From positions 138,053,352 through 138,117,351 of the forward strand of contig CM035439.1 of NCBI GenBank assembly GCA_020310875.1: 64,000 bases of DNA, in the 5' to 3' direction. Both the position numbers and the translations under genes were made by a program. Source of the stretch: Ceratopteris richardii. Its lineage: Eukaryota > Streptophyta > Polypodiopsida > Polypodiales > Pteridaceae. Positions 34,181 to 43,646 of the stretch are shown here, in pieces (position 1 is the stretch's first letter; each line of letters starts with the position of its first letter). A model generated the notes under the pieces. The model did not search any database, was not told the DNA's origin, and saw only the letters and a program-made list of their open reading frames with translations.

Positions 34181-37100
34181 ATGAACCTTAGATCAGGCAG
34201 ACACTTAGGCCGAGACAGACAAAGCCTCAGATCTTCTGAAGCTAGTGTCAATCACACTGCCAGGTCTTGGGCCCAGCAGTTGAGTGATTACCCATACACT
34301 GCCAGATCAGAAACAAGTGATTCTGAGATGTCCTATCACATGGAGAGATCAGTAGGTAGTTCAGGGTTGGCATATCTAGAAAAGCCAGAGGGGCATTATA
34401 AGACTCAATTGGAATATATCAGGACGAATCGTCTAGGTGCTCGCATCTACGAAGACGGACTGAGAAGATCAGTGGTCCAGATTAAGAACCCCGACCAACC
34501 CCATGGAATAGACCACCCGGTAGTCAAGTTTGAGAATGGAGCATACCTAGATAAAGAGGGGACTATATATGTAGTCATCACTCTTCCCGATAGAACTGAT
34601 GAGTTTGGAAATGTGATTGCGGAGGCCGACATAGGAGATATAGAGCAAGGGAACTTAGAGAGAGAGCCAAGAACTCCCCGCGGTAAGTCTGTCTTGACCA
34701 GAATCATGACTCCTGAGTGGATTCCACAAGATAATAAAAGCATAGATCTGCTTTTAAATCGGGAAACCGATGAGGCTTTTTGGAGATATAGAACTTCTCA
34801 ACCTCAGGAGAGGAACACCCTCACAATCTACGAGTTTAAAGACCCTGATAGTCCAGGCCAAGTAACCTACCTAGACGCTGCATCAGAGAGAATCTTCGTG
34901 GTCACGGAGCAGGGCAAACATGCCTACACTTGGAAGGGTGAATTTGTCTTTCCCCAACCAAGGTCTAATGTATCCTTTGGTCATCAAGGAGCTGGGACCT
35001 CCCAAGCTCATGGCGCTCAAAGAGATAGAGGTAGAGACAAACCTGAGGTAAGTTTTGCCAACTCCTTGGGAAGAGAAAGAACGGGAACAGAAAGGAATAG
35101 AGTAGAAACTGAGAGACATAGAACCCCATGGAATCACCGGGACATTGATGAGTTTCCTTTGCCAAGGCCGAGAGAACACACTAGGACCCTACGACCAACC
35201 CAACTTGTGAAGTCCATGAAGAATTATTTCGATGGCACGGGAGATCCTTATGACCATGTGGCCGAATTTCGACAAGTGTTGAAAGCTGAACAAGTGGAGG
35301 ACCTATTCACACAATATAATGCTTTCGGTCTAACCCTTAGGAACACTGCCCTTACGTGGTTCCAACCACTGAATGAGAGGCATTTCAGAAACATAGACCA
35401 ACTCTTAGAGGCATTTATTGTCGAGTTTTCTAAGAGTGGAATCAGGCATAACACCTCCTCACTAATTCATAGTTTCAAACAAACACCTCAAGAGACGGTC
35501 AGACTAGCTGGAAGAAGATTTAGACAGTACCTGGAGAGATGCCCTATGCCAGAGTTACCCACACCAGCCAAACAAGTGGCCTTGTTCCTAGATGGATTGT
35601 TGAGCACTAAGCTCAGGTCATATGTGTACCTGAAGGACCCTAGAACGATAGAGGAATGCGTGCGCGTGTGCATAGACATTGAGGACAATCTAGGCGAAGA
35701 GTTAGAGCTATCAAAAATCTATAAGGATTCTGATAGCTCTAGTAAACAGACATCTGGTCAATCCACATCCATCGAGGAACTTGCAGAGAAGGTAGCCCAA
35801 AAACTAGGTGTCTCTAGTAAGCAAAGTCCTAGATTTGCCCCAGTTAAGCGGTGTTACAATTGTGGCGGTGAACATATGGCAAGTGTGTGCCCCATTATGG
35901 CCCAACCTCAGGTGAATCCTAGTAGCCAGTACTGCACCATAGAGCGCAGGTATACCAATCACACGGCACAAGACTGCCCATATAACAAACAAACTGTTAG
36001 GCAAAATTATCCTCAGCCATATCCGCAACATGGTAGGTACCAGAATCAGTACCCATCACCACAATACAACAGACCACAACAAACTTATCAGCCACCTTAT
36101 CAAGGGCAGCAGAGACCTCAACCAGTCCTAGTGCAGCAACCCCCTGCTCCAACCAATGTGATCCCAGTAAAATATGCCTCTACTGAAGAAAATCCGAATA
36201 GAGCCATAGTTCCAGTCACCCCATTGCTATCAGACAGTGATCCAAGTGACCATAGTTTTGACTCCACATATATTGATAGCCCACAGGCTTACTACATGCA
36301 GTCACCTGAGCATAACGAGTCATACTACTATGAGGACCCAAGTGAAAATAGTGGGGAACCGGAGTATTCTAATGTCATGTACACAAACCCCAACTCTAGA
36401 CCTCAACCTAGGCAGGTACGACCCCCATTTCCTAGAGGGCCATGCTTCAGATGTCAGGGAGATCACCTTATACGTGATTGTCCACTGCATGCCCCTACAC
36501 AGCCTCAGCCAGTAACCATTCAGGGCTTTTGTCAAGACTGCGGGAAAGAGCATCTCCTACGAGATTGCCCAAAAAACCCCAATAACATGCCTAAGATCAC
36601 TCCTATCAATGTTGTGGGATTAGTTGTAAACTCCATAGGAAGCGTGACTTCCACTGCACCTGTACAGGTGATCACAAGAGCCCAGGCACTTCAACAACAC
36701 CAAGGTGTTGGTCCCGAACAGAGCCCCGAGGTGAGTGAAACAGAGAGCATAACCAAAAAGAGGACTAGAGCCTGGAAGGAGAGTCGTGAAAGGATGAAGA
36801 GGCAATGGGCAAAAAAGATAAACGAACTTGAAGAAAGCTTGAGAGAAACCAAGGCAAAAATCACAGAGATCACATCTCAACCGCACTCCCACACACTTCC
36901 ACCACTACCTCCCCCATCACCCTCCATTCCTCCACTCTCTAATACACCCCACGTAACCCCCCCACCACCCCGAGTAGGATCAGTATTAGCTGACCCCACT
37001 CCTGAAGGCTTGGACATGATGTTCAAGGCCTACCAGGCTCGACTTCAAGAAGGGCCAACAGCTGCAAACCTAGATAGGAGTTACCATAGAGCCGACTTAG

Positions 37101-40100
37101 AGATTGAACGGATGAAGATGTGTATGAAAATGGTAGAACAAGCTCAAGCTATACTTGAGACTAGCCAAAAGTTCAGTCAGACGAACGCTGTCAAGCCGGA
37201 TTTGCATTTCCAAGGCTTACTAGAAAGATTAGAGCAGTTGGTAAACAAATCACAAGTTTCTTTACCTCCACAGGCTCAACCAGTTGTTGAAAGAGGAAGC
37301 TCACCACAAATGGTAGCTTATGTTCCTAATTCTACGGATGCTGGAATACCTCCTTCAATACAACAGTACTCTCCAGAGTTCTTGCGGGAAATACAAGAAG
37401 AGAAATGGGCCAAAGAGAAGGGTGATTCCCCTCCTATTCCTGAGATTGATGATCTTCGTGATCAATTTCCCCAAGACATTCCCTCTATCTATGGGGATCA
37501 AGCAGAGCAACAAGAGGATGAGAGATTAGATTTTGAATCTAATTCTTTACAAGAGTTGCCTCATTTCACAGGCCCATGGGAATCTGAATCTCTCCAGATC
37601 AGAGCGCCCACTATATTGGTAAGAAATGAAGACTCAGTGATTCCCAAGAACACTGATGTCGTGAAAAACACTAAGGTTCAATGTCACCTCACTGTAGAGG
37701 AGCTGCTCAAGGCAAAACCGGAGCTCTGGAATCATGTGAAGGATCAGGTTCCAGAACTTGAATCCAATTTACCAAAAGTAGGCTATAAGCAGAAAGTTCC
37801 CGAGATACCTCTCGACAAGATAGGAGACATGAGCGAAGGTGAAGAAGGTAACACTTATCTTCCGATCACCTATCAAGGTTACACAACCAAAGCAATTGTG
37901 GATTCGGGTGCGGGAGTTGCTATCGCAACTACCTCCTTGTGGAAACGATGGGGCAAACCCACCTTAAGACCAACGAGAATGAAACTTCAAATGGCAGATG
38001 GTCATTTTGAAAGACCTCTCGGATTGCTTGAAGGGATAACTCTAACCACTTGTGGTGTGGAGTTTGAACATACGTTTGCTATATGTGACTTTGAGAAGAA
38101 TAATGTTTACGAGATGATCCTAGGAAGACCTTTCCTACGACAATTGCAAATAGTACAGGATTGGGGAACCAACTCCTTGTACTTACAGCACTTAGGGGTC
38201 ACCACCAAGGTCAATCTGAAGGATCACACCTTCAGAGATGTACCACCCCTACAGTGGAATCCTATCCACAAAGCGAAAGAAGATTCTATCTCCGTGCATT
38301 CTGGAAGTTCACCTGAACCATCCTGGTTGCATGAAGATACTCACTTGTGGATGTGCAAGGTCGCGGAGGAAGAGGAAAAGCGCCGAAAAGCGAGAGAAGA
38401 AGGAGCTCCTCCAGGAGATAGACCAATAAAAGACCCAGCCTATACACCGATGATATTTCCAGATGAGGAATTTGAGCCTCATGGTTGGGCAGAAATCTTA
38501 GCTACCATGGACATTGCAGTCAATGAAGAACAATGGACACCTCATTGTGATGAGGAGGGCTATGACATTTCAGTGTTCATGTGTCAGCCCTTGTTGGAAG
38601 AGTGTGATCCTAGTGAGTCCATGGAAGAGGAAGAGAGTGACGATGATCTAGAATCCATTGTGATGGATACTTACTTTGACTCAGAGGAACACTACTTAGA
38701 AGACATAGGAGTGTTAACCCAAAAAGAAGAAGAACCCCTTGCGAGTATTAAAACGATAAATTCAAAGGAAGGAAGTGAAGGAAGTCAAAAGAAAAAGAAA
38801 AGGAAAGCAGTAAGACAAGAAGAGGAAGAATCATTGTTTGAAGTACCAGAAAATTTCAAGAAATATGAAGTGGAAGACCGGAAAATTTTGGTACGAATGC
38901 CTAAGAGAGAGGCCATTATAGGAGAAGCATATGACAATAAAGAAAAGACCAAAAAAATTGTAGTGACCATTGAAGGGAACGAAGAACGATGTACGTACAT
39001 AGGAGATGACCTAAGTGCAGAAGAAGAAGCAGAGCTCGTAGCCCTATTAAGGGAATATAGGGATGTGTTCGCATGGCATTATAGAGACTTGAAAGGAGTA
39101 GATCCAGAGATCTGCTCTCATACGATTCCGATGACCGCTGATGCTAAGCCCACCAAACAAAAACCCTACACATATAATGACAATTATGCGGCCAAAATAA
39201 AAGAGGAGATTGACAGGCTGATTGAAGCCGGATTCATCTATGAGATTGAGCATACTGAATGGGTGTCCCCTATCGTAGTGGTGCCCAAGAAGAATGGGAA
39301 ATTGCGAGTGTGCATTAACCTTAAAAAAGTTAATGCCGCTACGATCCGAGATAGTTATCCTCTTCCAATCACCGAACATCTTTTGGAGCGTGTTGCAGGC
39401 AAGGAAGTTTACAGCTTCCTTGATGGATTTTCAGGTTACAACCAAGTAGCCATTGCCCCCGAAGATCAGCACAAAACGGCCTTTGCCACAGAATGGGGAA
39501 TCTTTGCATTTCGTGTGATGCCATTTGGGCTCACCAATGCACCTGCAACATTCCAAAGACTCATGTGTCATGTCTTCAAAGAGTTCTTGCGAAAGAGCTT
39601 AGAAGTATATGTGGATGATTTATGCGCTCATTCCCAAGAAAGGAGTTACCACATCCCTGAGCTTAGGCAAATCTTCAACAAGTGTAGAGATTATCGAGTG
39701 TGTCTGAATCCAGAGAAGTGTGTGTTTATGGTACGCCAAGGTAAGATCTTAGGTCACATTGTTTCGAAGAATGGAATATCAACAGACGAAGACAAGGTGA
39801 GAGCAATAGCAGAGTTGGCCAGACCAAGAAATGTGAAAGAGGTACAAGCCTTTATGGGCCATTGTGGATATTATCGTAGATTTATCCACATGTATGCCAT
39901 CATAGCTAAACCTCTTTATGGGCTGTTAACGAATTTTGAATGGAATGAGGAATGCGAGACTTCCTTCAATGAGCTGAAGAGACGTTTGTGCACAGCACCA
40001 ATATTGACTACTCCGGATTGGAGCAAACCCTTTCATGTCCATGTAGATGCCTCCAATCATGCAATAGGATGTGTGCTAGCACAACCCACAGGTGAAGGAA

Positions 40101-42163
40101 ACCTAGATTTGCCGATAGCCTATGCTAGTAGGCAATTAAATGCAGCTGAACGAAATTACACCACAACGGAGAGAGAAGGCTTAGGCATGATATATGCCGT
40201 GAAGAAGTTTAGACACTACCTATTGGCCAACAAGTTCAAGTTTTTCACTGATCATCAAGCGTTACTATATTTGGTCAATAAACCTTGCAATACAGGCCGC
40301 TTAGTAAGATGGTTCCTCTTACTAATGGAATACGACTTTGAAGTGGTTGTCAGGAAAGGTAGAACCCATCTTAGGGCTGACCATCTTTCTCGCATCACTT
40401 CAGGAGAGCCACCGCAAGGAGTGTCTGATGAGTTGCCCGATGCTTATCTGTTCAATTTAGAAGTTGTACCTAAATGGGCAAATAAGTTGGTACCAGTCCT
40501 AACCTTCGGGCCTGCAAATAAAAATGTTAAGACAAGCAAAGAGGAAATAGTAAAATCGCTAAAGTATCAAATACTAGCCGGAAGCATGTACAAGCAAGAT
40601 AACGAGGGCATATTAGCTTGTTGTGTCGAGGATGATGAACATGCTAGTTGGCTGCAACAAGCTCATGAGGGACCGCTAGGGAATCACTACTCTAAACAAC
40701 GAACCTTGCAGAATCTAAAACGCTTAGGAGTATATTGGCCTAGCATGGACAAAGAAATACAAGAGTGGATCCAGAGCTGTCCAGGGTGCCAGGAGAGACC
40801 CCCAGTGGAGCATGCCACTCTTTATCACATGACATTAATCCCAGATTGGAGTGCTCCACTGGTCGAGTTCATGAGATCGGGAACATTACCCAATCAGGCT
40901 AGTCTTGCAAGAAGACGGAGCATGGAGCAAGAGGCTCAAGACTATGCCTTAGTAGGGGATAACCTATACAGAAGAGGCAAGGATGGTTACCTAAGACTGT
41001 GCGTACATGAATCAGACTACCTGAAAGTCTTAGAAACGGCACACAGCGGTGTTGCAGGTGGACACTTTGGGCCTGACAGAGTAATTAAGATCATTCTATT
41101 CTCAGGACTGTGGTGGCCCACTCTTCATATGGATGCACATACTTATGTGAAGAGTTGCGACACATGCCAACGTGCCCAATATCCGACAAGAAAAGATGAA
41201 ATGCCCTTGAGGCCAATGATGGGAGGACGTGCATTTTCAAAGTGGGGTATAGACTTTGTAGGTCCCATCAACCCCCCAGCTAGGAACTCCCATGCAGAGT
41301 ATATTATTGTAGCCACAGATTACCTTACAAAGTGGGTGGAAGTAAAAGCCACGACAAAGAATGATGCTCAAACGACGGCTAAATTCTTATTCGAAAATGT
41401 GTTCACTAGATATGGGTTACCAATAGAGTTGGTTAGTGATAGAGGTACGCACTTCTTGAATGAGGTCATTGAAAATCTCCTTCAAGAATTCATGGTGGTA
41501 CATAAGAAGTCTGCACCCTATCACCCGCAAGCTAACGGACAAGCCGAGAGCACGAATAAGATCCTGTGTAACGTATTGACGAAACTGGTCAATAATAAAC
41601 GCTCTGATTGGGACAAACAACTTCACCATGCTGTATGGGCATACCGAGTTGCTTACAAAACGGTACTCAATGCCACCCCATTTCAGATGGTCTTCGGACA
41701 AAATGCGGTGCTACCCTTAGATTTCCTAATTCCAGCTTTAAGAGTAGCACAAGAGCATGAGTGGAATGGACACGAGTTGTCCTCGAGGATCTTTGATCTA
41801 GAGTGCTTAGGTGAGACGAGGCTACGAGCAGCAGCAGGTATCTATGCTGCAAAGAAACGGCAAAAGGCATACTTTGATGCCCATGTGAAGGATAAGGGCT
41901 TGAAAGCAGGAGATCTAGTGTTAGTCTACACATTGAAACAACACGCAAGAAAGCTAGAGAAGAGAGGCTACGGACCTATGATCATTAATAGGATCTCCAC
42001 GAGTGGAGCAGTACAACTAGCTACTTTAGAGGGGGATGTCCTCCCAAACTATATTAGCGGATGCAGAGTCAAGCTGTATCAGGAACCCCTCACGGAGGAG
42101 ATGCTAAGCAACGTAAAGAGGAGGAAAAACGAATTCGAGAGGAAGCACAGGCAGAGGCCTTAG
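34181..42163 (+). CDS. gag-pol: A ORF1: Gag-PR-RT-RNaseH-integrase polyprotein
   Basis: An uninterrupted 2660-aa frame starts at ATG 34181 (MNLRSGRHLG). The Gag domain spans about residues 345-510. Three zinc knuckles of the short form CX2CX3HX4C are at about 558, 755 and 784. A helical, Pro-rich part follows at about 850-1100. The protease has VDSGAGVAIAT at Asp 1241 or so. RT has VPKKNGKLRVCINLKK and YVDD at 1810. RNase H starts near 1956 (HVHVDASNHAIG). Two H2C2 zinc modules come next: the first with His near 2162 and Cys at 2200 and 2203, the second with His near 2288 and Cys at 2326 and 2329. The integrase triad is Asp 2358, Asp 2420 and Glu 2456, a D-D-35-E spacing. All key residues are present. 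The C-terminus overlaps ORF2 by 103 bp in a different phase. Confidence 0.95.
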   Translation: MNLRSGRHLGRDRQSLRSSEASVNHTARSWAQQLSDYPYTARSETSDSEMSYHMERSVGSSGLAYLEKPEGHYKTQLEYIRTNRLGARIYEDGLRRSVVQIKNPDQPHGIDHPVVKFENGAYLDKEGTIYVVITLPDRTDEFGNVIAEADIGDIEQGNLEREPRTPRGKSVLTRIMTPEWIPQDNKSIDLLLNRETDEAFWRYRTSQPQERNTLTIYEFKDPDSPGQVTYLDAASERIFVVTEQGKHAYTWKGEFVFPQPRSNVSFGHQGAGTSQAHGAQRDRGRDKPEVSFANSLGRERTGTERNRVETERHRTPWNHRDIDEFPLPRPREHTRTLRPTQLVKSMKNYFDGTGDPYDHVAEFRQVLKAEQVEDLFTQYNAFGLTLRNTALTWFQPLNERHFRNIDQLLEAFIVEFSKSGIRHNTSSLIHSFKQTPQETVRLAGRRFRQYLERCPMPELPTPAKQVALFLDGLLSTKLRSYVYLKDPRTIEECVRVCIDIEDNLGEELELSKIYKDSDSSSKQTSGQSTSIEELAEKVAQKLGVSSKQSPRFAPVKRCYNCGGEHMASVCPIMAQPQVNPSSQYCTIERRYTNHTAQDCPYNKQTVRQNYPQPYPQHGRYQNQYPSPQYNRPQQTYQPPYQGQQRPQPVLVQQPPAPTNVIPVKYASTEENPNRAIVPVTPLLSDSDPSDHSFDSTYIDSPQAYYMQSPEHNESYYYEDPSENSGEPEYSNVMYTNPNSRPQPRQVRPPFPRGPCFRCQGDHLIRDCPLHAPTQPQPVTIQGFCQDCGKEHLLRDCPKNPNNMPKITPINVVGLVVNSIGSVTSTAPVQVITRAQALQQHQGVGPEQSPEVSETESITKKRTRAWKESRERMKRQWAKKINELEESLRETKAKITEITSQPHSHTLPPLPPPSPSIPPLSNTPHVTPPPPRVGSVLADPTPEGLDMMFKAYQARLQEGPTAANLDRSYHRADLEIERMKMCMKMVEQAQAILETSQKFSQTNAVKPDLHFQGLLERLEQLVNKSQVSLPPQAQPVVERGSSPQMVAYVPNSTDAGIPPSIQQYSPEFLREIQEEKWAKEKGDSPPIPEIDDLRDQFPQDIPSIYGDQAEQQEDERLDFESNSLQELPHFTGPWESESLQIRAPTILVRNEDSVIPKNTDVVKNTKVQCHLTVEELLKAKPELWNHVKDQVPELESNLPKVGYKQKVPEIPLDKIGDMSEGEEGNTYLPITYQGYTTKAIVDSGAGVAIATTSLWKRWGKPTLRPTRMKLQMADGHFERPLGLLEGITLTTCGVEFEHTFAICDFEKNNVYEMILGRPFLRQLQIVQDWGTNSLYLQHLGVTTKVNLKDHTFRDVPPLQWNPIHKAKEDSISVHSGSSPEPSWLHEDTHLWMCKVAEEEEKRRKAREEGAPPGDRPIKDPAYTPMIFPDEEFEPHGWAEILATMDIAVNEEQWTPHCDEEGYDISVFMCQPLLEECDPSESMEEEESDDDLESIVMDTYFDSEEHYLEDIGVLTQKEEEPLASIKTINSKEGSEGSQKKKKRKAVRQEEEESLFEVPENFKKYEVEDRKILVRMPKREAIIGEAYDNKEKTKKIVVTIEGNEERCTYIGDDLSAEEEAELVALLREYRDVFAWHYRDLKGVDPEICSHTIPMTADAKPTKQKPYTYNDNYAAKIKEEIDRLIEAGFIYEIEHTEWVSPIVVVPKKNGKLRVCINLKKVNAATIRDSYPLPITEHLLERVAGKEVYSFLDGFSGYNQVAIAPEDQHKTAFATEWGIFAFRVMPFGLTNAPATFQRLMCHVFKEFLRKSLEVYVDDLCAHSQERSYHIPELRQIFNKCRDYRVCLNPEKCVFMVRQGKILGHIVSKNGISTDEDKVRAIAELARPRNVKEVQAFMGHCGYYRRFIHMYAIIAKPLYGLLTNFEWNEECETSFNELKRRLCTAPILTTPDWSKPFHVHVDASNHAIGCVLAQPTGEGNLDLPIAYASRQLNAAERNYTTTEREGLGMIYAVKKFRHYLLANKFKFFTDHQALLYLVNKPCNTGRLVRWFLLLMEYDFEVVVRKGRTHLRADHLSRITSGEPPQGVSDELPDAYLFNLEVVPKWANKLVPVLTFGPANKNVKTSKEEIVKSLKYQILAGSMYKQDNEGILACCVEDDEHASWLQQAHEGPLGNHYSKQRTLQNLKRLGVYWPSMDKEIQEWIQSCPGCQERPPVEHATLYHMTLIPDWSAPLVEFMRSGTLPNQASLARRRSMEQEAQDYALVGDNLYRRGKDGYLRLCVHESDYLKVLETAHSGVAGGHFGPDRVIKIILFSGLWWPTLHMDAHTYVKSCDTCQRAQYPTRKDEMPLRPMMGGRAFSKWGIDFVGPINPPARNSHAEYIIVATDYLTKWVEVKATTKNDAQTTAKFLFENVFTRYGLPIELVSDRGTHFLNEVIENLLQEFMVVHKKSAPYHPQANGQAESTNKILCNVLTKLVNNKRSDWDKQLHHAVWAYRVAYKTVLNATPFQMVFGQNAVLPLDFLIPALRVAQEHEWNGHELSSRIFDLECLGETRLRAAAGIYAAKKRQKAYFDAHVKDKGLKAGDLVLVYTLKQHARKLEKRGYGPMIINRISTSGAVQLATLEGDVLPNYISGCRVKLYQEPLTEEMLSNVKRRKNEFERKHRQRP

Positions 42164-43416
42164 AACGTATCAAACGAATGAAGTTGAGACGACAAGGAAG
42201 GGACCAGCCTATGACTAACACTGAAGAGTCTCCAGACTATCACATGGCCATGTGTAAGGTTTCAGGTGGACGCACCCATAAGATAGTAGACCGACGACCT
42301 TTTCTGACCCTAGAAATAGGACAAAAGGAAAGCACAGCAAGCGTGAGGGCTTTAATTGATTCAGGAGCATCCACAAGTGCAGTTCGGCTTTCTTACTGCC
42401 AGCAGCTGCAGTTGGAGGTAAAACCCATAGAAGCATATCTGATAGGATTAGGAGGGGTTGAAACCCCTTGTATGGGAGAGGTGGATCTTCCCCTCTACAT
42501 ACAAGAGGTCCGCATGCCAGTAAAAGTGCTAGTGTGTGAAGACGAGGATCTGACCGAACCGCTTATATTAGGCCAAGACTGGATCTATGATCACGCAGTC
42601 AACCTGAACCTAAGAAGTGGACTTCTTCAGGCTTGGGTAGGCCAAAGTCGTCTCACGATTGAATTAGAAAATCAAGCACTCAAACCAATAGAACAGGCAA
42701 CAACTCCTGGTCCCTCCAGGAATCCATATGAAGATAACCACGATGTGCTTGTCCAAACTTCTATGGTGCAGAGGAATGTCAACCTTACTGAAGGCTCAGG
42801 AGCCAAGAAGGAGTTCCTAATTGATCCACAGAAGATTCTAAACGAACGGACCGAACATCACTCTAGACGAGGGAGACCGCTGATCAAGAGGAAGGAGCGC
42901 CAACCTGCGCATCATGGAGCATCTCGTGGCGTGAAGCAGATCTGGATACGCAAGGATGGGAGACCTACAGCTCCAATTGCAGATTCTCAAGGAGACAAGA
43001 AACGAGCCTCACAATCAAGGATCAAAGCTAAGAAGCCCCCTAGGATCACCCCTAGGCACACCATCTCTATTTGGGTCCCTAAGCGGTCAATGAAGGCCAT
43101 CCCTAATGCTAGACAGATATGGGTGCCCAAGGCTAGCTTACAAGCCCAAATTACTTCAACTATAGACACAAGGATGAAGCAGCTCTCACAAGCACTCTTG
43201 GCCAACAACTCAGGAAGTGACAAGATACCTACACCTCTCACTGTCCACACTCCCAGCAACCCCAGGAATGTCTGGAAATGGGTACCCACAAGGTCCCAAC
43301 CACATCACACACTCAGACCAAAGTCTTCACCTGTCCTTAGCTCTAAAAGCTACGACTCCTGTATCAAAGTGTGGAGAGTTAAACTGTGTACTAAACCCCC
43401 TGACCATCTTCTGTAA
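42061..43416 (+). CDS. A ORF2: second retropepsin-like protein with basic Trp-rich tail
   Basis: A 451-aa frame in the -1 phase relative to ORF1, with an ATG at 42061 inside the integrase end. Similarity to B suggests the real protein starts near residue 15 (AKQRKEEEKRIREEAQAEAL). Residues 75-175 form a retropepsin-like domain: LTLEIGQ, then RALIDSGASTSAV with Asp 100, YLIGLGGVETP, and EPLILGQDWI near 167-175, the hydrophobic-Gly motif expected near the end of such folds. The tail (from about 270) is basic and repeats short Trp motifs: QIWIRKDG, SIWVPKRS, QIWVPKAS, WKWVPTRS, IKVWRVK. ORF1 already has a protease, so the role is open: a second protease, or a dimerisation or binding domain. Confidence 0.8.
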   Translation: MQSQAVSGTPHGGDAKQRKEEEKRIREEAQAEALERIKRMKLRRQGRDQPMTNTEESPDYHMAMCKVSGGRTHKIVDRRPFLTLEIGQKESTASVRALIDSGASTSAVRLSYCQQLQLEVKPIEAYLIGLGGVETPCMGEVDLPLYIQEVRMPVKVLVCEDEDLTEPLILGQDWIYDHAVNLNLRSGLLQAWVGQSRLTIELENQALKPIEQATTPGPSRNPYEDNHDVLVQTSMVQRNVNLTEGSGAKKEFLIDPQKILNERTEHHSRRGRPLIKRKERQPAHHGASRGVKQIWIRKDGRPTAPIADSQGDKKRASQSRIKAKKPPRITPRHTISIWVPKRSMKAIPNARQIWVPKASLQAQITSTIDTRMKQLSQALLANNSGSDKIPTPLTVHTPSNPRNVWKWVPTRSQPHHTLRPKSSPVLSSKSYDSCIKVWRVKLCTKPPDHLL

Positions 43417-43646
43417 ATCCGTCCACACTAACACAGAAGCATTTCGAGTCCATTGCATAACCAAAGTACGCATCTAGGATGACACTGACCTTTAATCACC
43501 ACTCACACATATCATAAACACCTCACCACTAACTACTGACCTCCTGGATTGTCATGTTAGTATTGTGAAGGGAACACCATTACATCTTGTTTCCTATGCA
43601 ACACTAATGTGCCTTTCGTCTTCCAGCAGATAAGCGACCTACTCTC
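43417..43646 (+). other. A ORF2-ORF3 spacer
   Basis: No coding content. The last 100 bp (TCATGTTAGTATTGTG through CAGATAAG) are well conserved in B at 56381-56465, unusual for non-coding DNA in these diverged elements. Confidence 0.6.
43604..43626 (+). promoter_or_regulatory. 3' splice-site-like motif upstream of ORF3
   Basis: CTAAT (branch-site consensus CTRAY; A at 43607), a pyrimidine-rich run GCCTTTCGTCTTCC and AG at 43625-43626, 20 bp before the ORF3 ATG. The same arrangement is kept in B. Confidence 0.5.

Noticed and set aside
42130..42150. -1 frameshift heptamer at the ORF1-ORF2 overlap (GAAAAAC).
   Set aside because: In the ORF1 phase it reads G AAA AAC, which breaks the X XXY YYZ rule at its first base. 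It is not strong enough to call.
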